From positions 1 through 64,000 of the forward strand of contig CAVQZD010000005.1 of NCBI GenBank assembly GCA_963718375.1: a stretch of DNA of 64,000 nt. The letters are read 5' to 3'. The stretch is from RBG-16-64-13 sp963718375. Lineage in GTDB: Bacteria > Actinomycetota > Thermoleophilia > RBG-16-64-13. Of this stretch, positions 45,265 through 52,902 are shown piece after piece (the first letter of the stretch is position 1; every line of letters begins with the position of its first letter). The position numbers and the translations under genes were made by a program. The notes beneath the pieces are model-generated. The model was not told the DNA's origin, made no database searches, and worked only from the letters and a program-made list of their open reading frames with translations.

Positions 45265-45561
45265 ATGATAGTTCGGAGTGCGGTGACTGACAGCAAACCT
45301 CGGCCTGGAAATCGGTGCCCTATAGTCTCTGTGGGAGGTTCGCTGGAAGATCGCGGCCAACAGAGTCTGAGGGCCAACCGAGCCGAGTGTGGGGAGGGAG
45401 CGAACCGTCTCGCAGGAACATTGGCGCGGGAGGAGGAACCAGGCCCTTTCGAGCCTAGGCCCAGGTCGCCCATGTGGGCTCTCGGCTGCGTCGCGGCCTG
45501 GCTCTTGTCATCCGGGTCGGTGGTCACTGCAGTCAAGTCTTCAGAGGGGAGCGCGTTGTGA
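45265..45561 (+). CDS. possible small protein immediately after tip 2
   Basis: A 98-codon frame starts one base after the tip 2 stop (GGATGGGA upstream) and its TGA overlaps the GTG of the next gene, so the packing is operon-like. That is the position expected for an immunity gene. Against it, the composition is rich in Arg, Pro and Gly, third positions show no strong coding bias, and all three frames are open here. A hydrophobic stretch (MWALGCVAAWLL) lies near the C-terminus. This is otherwise a 294-base gap with nothing else visible. Confidence 0.25.
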   Translation: MIVRSAVTDSKPRPGNRCPIVSVGGSLEDRGQQSLRANRAECGEGANRLAGTLAREEEPGPFEPRPRSPMWALGCVAAWLLSSGSVVTAVKSSEGSAL

Positions 45562-46673
45562 AACGGATTCTCGCCATAGCCATACCGTCGGCTATTGTTG
45601 CGGTGGTCTCGCTTGTCTGTGCGTGCGCGTCCCACGCGGACGTGAGTTTTGACGTCACCCAGATAGGCAATGGCGGAAGCCCCGCCTTCGACGCGCATGT
45701 CTCCGGTGAGCGGGTGGTTTGGGAGGAGGACCGCGGGATATTCACCTGGACGCCCACCGAGGGCATCGACCAACTCACCGATCACGGTTCCGCCGACAAA
45801 TCCCCACAGGTCTCCGGTGACCGGGTGGTCTGGCTGAGGGAGACCGTCGATGGTCAGAGCATTGAAGGCAGGATTCTTACCTGGACGCCAACTGAGGGGG
45901 TCGCTCAACTCAGCGACGGCAACTACTCGGATAGAGCCCCCCAAGTCTCAGGCAACCGGGTGGTTTGGCTGAGAATAGCCGCCGACGATCGGGGGGCCGA
46001 AGCTGGGATCTTCACATGGACGCCAACTGAAGGGGTCATGCAGCTCACGAAGGACGGAAATGCCGACAAATCCCCACAGGTCTCCGGTGACCGGGTGGTT
46101 TGGTGGAGAGATACGGCTGACGGTCGGGAGGCTGAAGCCGGGATCTTCACCTGGACCCCTTACGAAGGCACGGTGCGACTAGCAGCGAATGGCTCCAGTC
46201 CCCAGGTCTCGGGCGACCGTGTGGTGTGGGTGGGCAACCTCGGTACAGACCCCCAGATATTCACTTGGACACCCGCGAAGGGTGTGGCACAGGTCTCCTT
46301 GGTCGGCGGCGAGGAGCCGCAGGTTTCCGGCGATCGGGTGGCATGGGGGAACGGCAGCGATGTGTTCACCTGGACACCTGCTCTTGGCACAGTCAGGCTC
46401 ACTGACGATCATCGTCGCAACCAGTCACCCCAGGTCTCCGGCGAGAGGGTTGTATGGCAGGTATTGGACGGCGACCGGCAGAAGACGAGCGATGGCGACT
46501 GCGAGGTGCTGACCTGGACCCCGGGCCCCGATGGCAAGGGCACTATCATTCGACTGACCGATAATGATCTAGACGACTTGGTTCCGCAGGTCTCAGACGA
46601 CCGGATAGTGTGGATGGGCGAAGTTGGTCGCGACCCCCTTGCCATTGAGGTCTTCACGGCTGTGTTCCATTGA
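45558..46673 (+). CDS. exported TolB-like beta-propeller protein B, downstream of tip 2
   Basis: A 371-residue exported protein. GTG 45558 follows AGAGGGGA. The signal peptide (MKRILAIAIPSAIVAVVSL) probably ends at ASHA-DVS. A lipoprotein reading around CACAS is less likely. The mature part is a tandem repeat of about 50 residues: PQVSGDRVVW, then a charged loop, then IFTWTPTEGVxQL. About six to seven units are visible, as in TolB/WD40-like propellers. It is not homologous by eye to the kelch proteins A and C, yet it occupies the same place behind a tip. The function is unknown. Confidence 0.82.
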   Translation: MKRILAIAIPSAIVAVVSLVCACASHADVSFDVTQIGNGGSPAFDAHVSGERVVWEEDRGIFTWTPTEGIDQLTDHGSADKSPQVSGDRVVWLRETVDGQSIEGRILTWTPTEGVAQLSDGNYSDRAPQVSGNRVVWLRIAADDRGAEAGIFTWTPTEGVMQLTKDGNADKSPQVSGDRVVWWRDTADGREAEAGIFTWTPYEGTVRLAANGSSPQVSGDRVVWVGNLGTDPQIFTWTPAKGVAQVSLVGGEEPQVSGDRVAWGNGSDVFTWTPALGTVRLTDDHRRNQSPQVSGERVVWQVLDGDRQKTSDGDCEVLTWTPGPDGKGTIIRLTDNDLDDLVPQVSDDRIVWMGEVGRDPLAIEVFTAVFH

Positions 46674-46769
46674 GACCCAAGTGGACGGGCAGTTTGTTGG
46701 CCTGATCGGCGATACGTCCGATTGCGGTGCGAAACGCGGCGACGCAGCCATGGTCAAGGATCGTCTTCG

Positions 46770-48488
46770 GTGGTCGCCCTCGGTCCCACAGCAGGCCGCC
46801 TTAAGAGCGACAAAGAGAGTGAGGCAGACGCGCCCGCCGCTCCCGCGAGCTCCTTCGTGGACGACTTCACCGCCGACTACACCTACACCGCGAGCGGCCG
46901 CCTGCTCACCGCCGCCCTCACCGGCACCGATCCCGAGCGCTACACCTTCGATGCGGCCGGCAACCTCACTGGAGACGGCACCCGCACCTACGTCTACGAC
47001 TCGAATCGCCTGAGCCAGGTCAAGATCGGGAGCCAGGTCCAGACCTACTTCTTCTTCGACGCCGGCAAGCGCTGGCGGGTAGACCAAGCGCCGACGGCTG
47101 TGGTAAACGCTCAGACCGGCCGCTCCACCGACCCGAACCGCATCACCTACGCCTACAGCGGCACCGGACGCCTCTCTGAGTACAAGAAATACTCCGGTGG
47201 GTATGTGGACGTCCAAGGCGCCTACTCCTACGACGCCTCCGGCCAGCGCAAAGCCTCCACGGTCACGCAAGGGACGGGGGAGACCCAGGCCCAGACCACC
47301 ACCCACTTCACCTACACCGGCCTCACCCTGCATAAGCTGGAGGCCACCAAGACCCAAGCAGGGACCTCCGAGAGCTGGAGCCTCACCTACCTCTATGACG
47401 AGTACGGCAAACCGTATGCCGGCATCTACCGCGATACCACCCCGGCCCAGACCCCGGTCGTCTTCGCGATGGTGACCACCGACAGAGGCGATGTGGTCGA
47501 GCTCCTGGACGCAAGCGGCCAGGCCTTCGCCGCCTACAGATACGATGCTTGGGGTAACCCGCTGGGCCAGGGCAACGCAGGCAAGGGCGTCTGGGCCCAG
47601 GGGACCGTGGACAACGAGAACCACGAGGTCATCAGCCCAGAGGTCGCCACCAAGATCGCGCAGCGCCAACCTCTGCGCTACGCCGGTTACTGCTACGACT
47701 CCGAGTCCGGCCTCTACTACCTCTCCGCCCGCCACTACGACCCCGCGACCCGGCAGTTCCTCAGTAAGGACCTCTCTCGCAACGACGGGGAGCAGAGCGC
47801 TTATCAGTATTGTCTGGGGAATCCGGTGGGGTTGGTGGATCCGAGTGGGATGTGCTCAGAGTGTCCGCTGTGGTACGAAAGCCACGGGCGCCAGTACAAG
47901 ATTCCGCGCAACCGGCCCGAGATGTACAAGAGATGGTTGATGACAAAGCCAATCATCTACGTTCCCCGCCAAGATGAACCTCTGCGGGACTGCACTGAGG
48001 GCTGGAGGCAGAGCATGATCGATAACTGCGGCAATATTGGGCACATGGGAGGGGGATACGAGGCCCTTCTGTTTGGTGTACTGCCCAGAGTTCAAGACAC
48101 CGGCGAGTGGGACATGAACACATGCAACGCAGGACCGGAAGACAGAGACAACCTAGTGGCCAATATTCAGTTTGGCAATCGACAGCCCATGGACAAGCAC
48201 GAAGGCGGCAACTTCTACATAGGGGTGCTGTATTCGGCGCTACGTGAGAACGCTCGAGAGCTTGCGCTTGAGGCGAGTCTGATCGAGGCACAGAAACGGG
48301 CTAAGGGCGTCATGTACACGAATATCGCGAATGGCATGGACTACATGGAAGCGAACCGTCAGTACTACGACGATTTGGATCACGAGGCAGGGGACCAGGA
48401 GATCATGCAGCAGGGCATAGACTACGGCCTGCAGGAGATCATGCCCTATGTCGACTACGAGACACCCGGCTACTGGGTCTTTCCGTGA
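46770..48488 (+). CDS. orphan Rhs core plus tip 3 cassette
   Basis: An Rhs fragment without signal peptide. GTG 46770 has AAGGA nine bases upstream. The frame is open from a TTG at 46722. The first residues (AGRLKSDKESEAD) resemble the end of the YD region of the giant gene, but the Ser/Thr-rich linker is missing. The core then follows through PVGLVDPSGM. Bases 47159-47537 are identical to copy 1. The tip of about 215 residues begins CSECPLWYESHG and contains DNCGNIGHMGGGYEALL, HEGGNFYIGVLY and a helical, acidic C-terminus. I do not recognise it. It is followed 48 bases later by kelch protein C. Confidence 0.82.
   Translation: MVALGPTAGRLKSDKESEADAPAAPASSFVDDFTADYTYTASGRLLTAALTGTDPERYTFDAAGNLTGDGTRTYVYDSNRLSQVKIGSQVQTYFFFDAGKRWRVDQAPTAVVNAQTGRSTDPNRITYAYSGTGRLSEYKKYSGGYVDVQGAYSYDASGQRKASTVTQGTGETQAQTTTHFTYTGLTLHKLEATKTQAGTSESWSLTYLYDEYGKPYAGIYRDTTPAQTPVVFAMVTTDRGDVVELLDASGQAFAAYRYDAWGNPLGQGNAGKGVWAQGTVDNENHEVISPEVATKIAQRQPLRYAGYCYDSESGLYYLSARHYDPATRQFLSKDLSRNDGEQSAYQYCLGNPVGLVDPSGMCSECPLWYESHGRQYKIPRNRPEMYKRWLMTKPIIYVPRQDEPLRDCTEGWRQSMIDNCGNIGHMGGGYEALLFGVLPRVQDTGEWDMNTCNAGPEDRDNLVANIQFGNRQPMDKHEGGNFYIGVLYSALRENARELALEASLIEAQKRAKGVMYTNIANGMDYMEANRQYYDDLDHEAGDQEIMQQGIDYGLQEIMPYVDYETPGYWVFP
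47708..47833 (+). repeat. 126-bp perfect repeat, copies 3 and 4 (partner 50546-50671)
   Basis: The end of core 3 (47708-47833) equals the end of core 4 (50546-50671) with no mismatch, up to the last base of the 32-bp junction. Upstream of it core 4 matches core 2 rather than core 3, so core 4 is a mosaic. Confidence 0.92.
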
Positions 48489-48536
48489 GGCCCGTAGAGA
48501 CTCCAGAGAATCGCAGAGTGCTCAGAGAGGATTGAG

Positions 48537-49610
48537 ATGAAGACAAGTTCACCAAAGTTGGTGATGGTCGTTTGTTGCCTGTGCGTGCTGTCCGGTCTCT
48601 TGGCCCAATCTTGCACCGACCAACGAGGGGTGTCTTGGGGGAAGCTTGAACCGGGTAGCGTGGGGTCATCAGCGTCAGGTGAGTCGATGGTGTGGGACCT
48701 CCGCGGGGAGAGACTGCTGCTCCTAAAGTCAGGGGAGGGTGGGTTCCTAAATCATGTATGGAGTCTACGCGAGCCGAACCGCGAATGGGTTGAGTTGGCC
48801 GACGTGAGCGGTTCGCCTCCTTCTCGCTCAGGGTATGCGGTCGCTTGCGATGAGAGAACGGGCAGGATCATCCTCTTCGGGGGACGATCCGAGACCGGCT
48901 ACCTCAATGACACCTGGATCTTCGATCCAGACACCAGAGCCTGGGCTGAAGCCAAATCTGAGGGGGCCACACCTTCTTCGCGCGAAGGCCACGCTATGGT
49001 GTTCGACCCGTCGAGCGGAACTCTCTTGCTCTTCGGCGGCGGGAGGACCGAAGCCCACTACCAGAAGTCGAATGACACGTGGCGGTATGACCCTCAGACC
49101 AACACTTGGACTGACATCGAGGTATCCACCTGTCCGTCGCCACGCATGTGGCACGCAATGGTCTATGACCCCAATGCGTCCTCTGTCATCATGTTCGGCG
49201 GAGTGGGGGTGGGTGAATATGGCGCCGTTCTGCACGACACTTGGAGCCTCACTTCTGACGAGTGGCGGCGACTGGAGCCAACGGGCATCGTGCCTTCATC
49301 GCGAAGCCAACATGCCATGGCCTACGATGGGTCGAATCGAGTGGTGGTCTTGTTTGGCGGGCTTGGTTCCACCAACAGGTCGCTGGACGATACTTGGATC
49401 TATGATTCCCCCGCCAACGCTTGGCAGGAACTGAAAGCATCCGGGGCCACACCCTCGCCGAGGTCTGGTCACTCAATGGTCTCTGCACCAGCCTGGAACC
49501 AGGTTCTCCTCTTTGGAGGCCATAACTACGGCGGCGACCTTCCCGCCTTCGACCCGAGTCAATTGACGCACTTCAATGACCTCTGGGTATGCGAGCCGGA
49601 GTCTGACTAG
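48537..49610 (+). CDS. kelch-repeat lipoprotein C, downstream of tip 3
   Basis: A 357-residue exported kelch propeller. ATG 48537 is preceded by AGAGGATTGAG. The hydrophobic N-terminus ends at AQSC (Cys26), an imperfect lipobox, so a lipoprotein is probable. Six kelch blades are seen, for example TGRIILFGGRSE, LNDTWIFDPDTRAW, PSSREGHAMVFDPSSGTLLLFGG. It shares architecture with kelch protein A but the residues differ widely, in contrast to the near-identical Rhs cores on either side. The spacing after tip 3 is 48 bases. Confidence 0.83.
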   Translation: MKTSSPKLVMVVCCLCVLSGLLAQSCTDQRGVSWGKLEPGSVGSSASGESMVWDLRGERLLLLKSGEGGFLNHVWSLREPNREWVELADVSGSPPSRSGYAVACDERTGRIILFGGRSETGYLNDTWIFDPDTRAWAEAKSEGATPSSREGHAMVFDPSSGTLLLFGGGRTEAHYQKSNDTWRYDPQTNTWTDIEVSTCPSPRMWHAMVYDPNASSVIMFGGVGVGEYGAVLHDTWSLTSDEWRRLEPTGIVPSSRSQHAMAYDGSNRVVVLFGGLGSTNRSLDDTWIYDSPANAWQELKASGATPSPRSGHSMVSAPAWNQVLLFGGHNYGGDLPAFDPSQLTHFNDLWVCEPESD

Positions 49611-49634
49611 GATAGTCCTAGTCGGGGGGGAAGC

Positions 49635-50828
49635 ATGCCATGCCATCAATGCCCCGGCGTTGCGTTCCCCAGCGGGCCTTCATTTCTCCGATACCATGTC
49701 GAGGAGATCTCTCGCATCAAGTTCTTTGGACACTCTCTCGCCAAGATGGTGGATCCCGAGCGCTACACGTTCGATGCGGCCGGCAACATCGTGAAGGTGG
49801 AGAAACAGACGGCAGGCAACTGGCAGGACTCCGTCCTCTACGCCTACGATCCCGCCGACCACAACCTCCTTCGCACCATGACCCATGGCGGCCTGACCAC
49901 CGAGTTCACCTTCGACTCCGGCAAGCGCTGGCGCACGAGCCAAGGCCCGGACGGCAACGAGAACCTCATCACCTACGCCTACACCGGCACCGGTCGCCTG
50001 GCCTCCTACGCCAAGGAAGCCGACGCCGGCGCCCCCGCGGTCTCGGGCACCTACTCCTACGACGCCTCCGGCCAGCGCAAGGCCTCCACGGTCACGGTAG
50101 GGACGGGGGAGACCCAGACCCAGACCACCACCCTCTTCACCTACACCGGCCTCACCCTGCACAAGCTGGAGGCCACAAAGATCCAAGGCGACGCCTCCGA
50201 GAGCTGGAGCCTCACCTACCTCTACGACGAGTACGGAAAGGCGTATGCCGGCATCTACCGGGACACCACCTCAGCCCAGAACCCACCGGCCCCGGTCCTC
50301 TTCGCGATGGTGACCACCGATCGCGGTGATGTGGTGGAGCTCTTGGACGCAAGCGGTCAGGCCTTCGCCGCCTACCGCTACGATGCCTGGGGCAATCCGC
50401 TGGACGTGGGCAACGCAGGCAGGGGCACCTGGGCCCAGGGCACCGTGGACAACGAGAACCACGAGGTCATCAGCCCAGAGGTCGCCACCAAGATCGCCCA
50501 GCGCCAACCTCTGCGCTACGCCGGCTACTGCTACGACTCCGAGAGCGGCCTCTACTACCTCTCCGCCCGCCACTACGACCCCGCGACCCGGCAGTTCCTC
50601 AGTAAGGACCTCTCTCGCAACGACGGGGAGCAGAGCGCTTATCAGTATTGTCTGGGGAATCCGGTGGGGTTCACTGATCCGACCGGACTGACGCCTGAGA
50701 AGACCGAGAACATCTGGGAAGTCTTCATGGCGGAGGACTCACTCCCGCAATCAGATGCTTCGCCCTATCCATCTTTGACACTCACATTGTCAAGTGAGAC
50801 ACTCTTACCGTCTACCACAGACAGTTAG
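49635..50828 (+). CDS. orphan Rhs core with truncated tip 4
   Basis: A 397-residue Rhs fragment. ATG 49635 has a run of eight G bases (49623-49630) just upstream, so it may be translated, but the first 40 residues (to KMVDPERYTFDAAGN) are not Rhs-like and there is no signal peptide. The core ends PVGFTDPTGL. Only about 42 residues follow, ending in a Ser/Thr/Leu-rich stretch. The other tips have 215-245 residues, so this one has probably lost its toxin domain. The stop is ten bases before abiEi, suggesting that arrival of the AbiE module or an IS-linked deletion removed the rest. Confidence 0.8.
   Translation: MPCHQCPGVAFPSGPSFLRYHVEEISRIKFFGHSLAKMVDPERYTFDAAGNIVKVEKQTAGNWQDSVLYAYDPADHNLLRTMTHGGLTTEFTFDSGKRWRTSQGPDGNENLITYAYTGTGRLASYAKEADAGAPAVSGTYSYDASGQRKASTVTVGTGETQTQTTTLFTYTGLTLHKLEATKIQGDASESWSLTYLYDEYGKAYAGIYRDTTSAQNPPAPVLFAMVTTDRGDVVELLDASGQAFAAYRYDAWGNPLDVGNAGRGTWAQGTVDNENHEVISPEVATKIAQRQPLRYAGYCYDSESGLYYLSARHYDPATRQFLSKDLSRNDGEQSAYQYCLGNPVGFTDPTGLTPEKTENIWEVFMAEDSLPQSDASPYPSLTLTLSSETLLPSTTDS
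49888..50521 (+). repeat. 634-bp perfect direct repeat, core copy 4 (partner 43768-44401)
   Basis: Second member of the exact pair described at 43768. Recombination between the two would remove 6120 bases, including tip 2, propeller B, core/tip 3 and kelch C. Confidence 0.95.
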
Positions 50829-50838
50829 GGTGCATGTA

Positions 50839-51633
50839 ATGACAGCGCGAACAATCCCACTCGGCTTAGCACCGCTCGTGGAGACTCTAGAGCTCGAGCA
50901 ACCACGGGTGGTGACGGCTGCTCAGTTGTCACGGTGGGCCGCGCAGTCGGGGGTTGCCTGGCCGGCTGAGGTCGTCATCCGCCGCCTTCGGGAGCGTGGC
51001 TGGCTTCTGGACCTCGCGACCAAAGGTGTATGGGAATTCGCGCCTGCCTCCCGTGCCGGCGCCCTGGGTTCGGGTGACCCGCTTATCGAGCTACGAGCGA
51101 CGCTCGCCCGTGATCCCTCGGCTCCCCTCAAGGTGGCCGCCGAATCGGCGGCTTACCTACTTGGTCTTGCCTCGCGGCGGCCAGAACCCGAGGTGTTCGG
51201 GGCGCCGGAGGGTGTGCGTCGACCCAAGGCACTCGGGGCTTTGAGGGTGGTCCGTTGGCATCCGGCGTGTGAGCCGATATTCCGCGACGGGCTGCCGGTC
51301 TGGGCGCCGCCCACACTGCTGGCCTTCATGGGCACACGCCCGAGCGGGTACCGCGACTGGCCCAACGTAGGCGAGTGGCTCCGACCAGGAGCAGGACAGG
51401 TGACTGAGTCAGACATCGAGCGCGAACTTGGTGGTCGTCCCAGGAGCGCCTGGGCGCGCACGGCTTATCTTCTTCACGTTGGCGGAAACGAGGCCGTAGC
51501 TCAAACCTTGCTAACCCAAGCTCCTGCAGGGCGAGGACCGTACTACCTCGGCGCTCGCACTGGTGGTCGGTACGTCGCCCGGTTTGAGGTTGTCGACACG
51601 CTTCTCCCTGTGAATACTGCCGATGATCACTGA
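50839..51633 (+). CDS. AbiEi-type antitoxin of a type IV toxin-antitoxin system
   Basis: A 264-residue protein with the AbiEi layout. The N-terminal winged helix (TAAQLSRWAAQSG, then VIRRLRERGWLLDLATKGVWEF) would bind DNA and autoregulate. A C-terminal domain (from about residue 80) follows. ATG 50839 is preceded by AGGGTGC. A GTG nine bases earlier is also open. Its 3' end overlaps the toxin gene by 11 bases, typical of abiEi-abiEii. In type IV systems the antitoxin does not bind the toxin but counters its effect. The family is inferred from the pairing plus the winged helix. Confidence 0.8.
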   Translation: MTARTIPLGLAPLVETLELEQPRVVTAAQLSRWAAQSGVAWPAEVVIRRLRERGWLLDLATKGVWEFAPASRAGALGSGDPLIELRATLARDPSAPLKVAAESAAYLLGLASRRPEPEVFGAPEGVRRPKALGALRVVRWHPACEPIFRDGLPVWAPPTLLAFMGTRPSGYRDWPNVGEWLRPGAGQVTESDIERELGGRPRSAWARTAYLLHVGGNEAVAQTLLTQAPAGRGPYYLGARTGGRYVARFEVVDTLLPVNTADDH

Positions 51634-52507
51634 AGGCTACCTCGCCCGCCACTACCAGGGTCGCAGAGGCGGACGCGGACCGGCTCTCATCGACATCGCC
51701 CAAGATCACTTGCTGTATCTGCTAGCGCATGAGGGTCTGTTCGACCTCGACATCTCCCTCAAGGGCGGCACGGTCGTCCGCAAGTTCCTGGCGGGCAACG
51801 CGGGGCGGTTCTCCACCGATCTGGACTTTGCCGGGGTGACCGATGCCACGGCCCAGACAATGTTGGAGGCGGTCGCCGGAGCGACGGTTGGCCAGTTCAG
51901 CTTCGGGGTCGAACCCATCGATGGTACTCGCCGGGTGCGACTGCTTGTCGGTAGCCCTTTCGGGGGGACTGACGTTCCCGCGCGTCTCGACCTGGGGCGA
52001 CGACCGCTCTGGCTGCCAGCATCGCGCAACCCCATCCTACCCCTGCCCATACACCAGCGCTACGGTTTCTCGATCCCGGAGGTGCCGACCGCGAGGGCAG
52101 AAGAGATCATTGCGGACAAACTTGCGCGTTTTCGTCGGGACAGTCTTGCTCGTGACCTCTACGACCTCGCATGGTTCGCATCCCGTCCCTTTGACGAGTC
52201 ACTGGTCCGCAGTCTGTTGGTGCTCAAGGTATGGGTGGACGTAGTCGAGGAGGGCCTGGGGGAACGTCCCTTCGACCCAGAACAGGTGCTGAAAGTGCGC
52301 CACCCGGGTGAATTCGAACGCGAAGCTATCGGCTTCTTGACAGCACCAGTAGACATCTCAGATTGGCTCGACCGAGTCCGCACGCGGTTCGTGTTCTTGC
52401 GTGAGCTTGACGACGAAGAGCAACTGATCTCGCGCTGTAGCAGGGGTGAAAGCTGGCTGGTGCACAGTCGGATCGCAGGCCTGCGGCAAGGACCCGCCGG
52501 GAGTTGA
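51623..52507 (+). CDS. AbiEii/AbiGii-type nucleotidyltransferase toxin
   Basis: A 294-residue nucleotidyltransferase-fold protein. Motif I is visible as KGGTVVRKFLAG (from residue 47) followed by RFSTDLDFAG, with metal-binding Asp66 and Asp68. The later family motif RAEEIIADKLARF ... RDLYDLAWF is present near residues 155-185. Toxins of this family inhibit growth by transferring nucleotides, in the mycobacterial MenT homologues onto tRNA acceptor ends. ATG 51623 lies within abiEi. The pair may protect against phage or stabilise the island. Confidence 0.88.
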   Translation: MITEGYLARHYQGRRGGRGPALIDIAQDHLLYLLAHEGLFDLDISLKGGTVVRKFLAGNAGRFSTDLDFAGVTDATAQTMLEAVAGATVGQFSFGVEPIDGTRRVRLLVGSPFGGTDVPARLDLGRRPLWLPASRNPILPLPIHQRYGFSIPEVPTARAEEIIADKLARFRRDSLARDLYDLAWFASRPFDESLVRSLLVLKVWVDVVEEGLGERPFDPEQVLKVRHPGEFEREAIGFLTAPVDISDWLDRVRTRFVFLRELDDEEQLISRCSRGESWLVHSRIAGLRQGPAGS

Positions 52508-52641
52508 CCCCAGTGATTGGTCGACCGCGGTTAGCCGGAACCTGCCTCCCACTACGCGCGCATCTTTCGGCGCATAGGTGAGTCGAGGGTCATTCCGGGT
52601 CGCTCGCCCGCTCGCTTGTATGCACTAGACTCCAAGGGGCA

Positions 52642-52776
52642 CTAGATCCTATCTGTCATCATGCCCCACACGAACCCCGCCAGTTTCCGGGCCACGGCCA
52701 CCACCGCCTTGCTACTACCCTTGCGTGCGGCCAAAGCGCGGAAGCGCGCCCCGTCAGCGGCACCTCGTGAATTCCC
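52642..52776 (-). pseudogene. C-terminal remnant of an IS110-family transposase
   Basis: Read on the minus strand, this 395-base gap between abiEii and mraZ encodes about 44 residues with ARFRALAARKGSSKAVVAVARKLAGFVWGMM before a TAG stop. The pattern of a short basic loop then AVVAVARKLAG-W matches the C-terminus of IS110/IS116/IS902 transposases. Nothing upstream continues it, so only a scar remains. The rest of the gap holds the mraZ promoter and no gene. Confidence 0.7.
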
Positions 52777-52866
52777 CGCGCCCCCGCAAGAAGGACTCAC
52801 ATCCCGCGAAAAGGACTCGACGTGTCCCTCTAGAACATCAGTGTGTCAAGTTGTGGGGCAGAAGTA

Positions 52867-52895
52867 TTGCAAAGTGGTGGAAAGTGGTGTAGGGT
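52867..52895 (+). promoter_or_regulatory. mraZ promoter with two MraZ boxes in the spacer
   Basis: TTGCAA (52867-52872) and TAGGGT (52890-52895) are spaced by 17 bases. Two AAAGTGG boxes (52871-52877 and 52881-52887) lie exactly 10 bases apart, overlapping the -35 and filling the spacer. Tandem boxes of this type are the known binding sites of MraZ, so binding would block RNA polymerase and autorepress the dcw operon. The -10 ends seven bases before the mraZ ATG, so the mRNA would be leaderless or nearly so. Confidence 0.8.
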
Positions 52896-52902
52896 ACGGA
52901 CC

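Noticed and set aside
45264..45557. Search for an RNA gene or terminator between tip 2 and propeller B
   Set aside because: No convincing stem with a T-run and no tRNA-like structure. Only a doubtful small frame was found.
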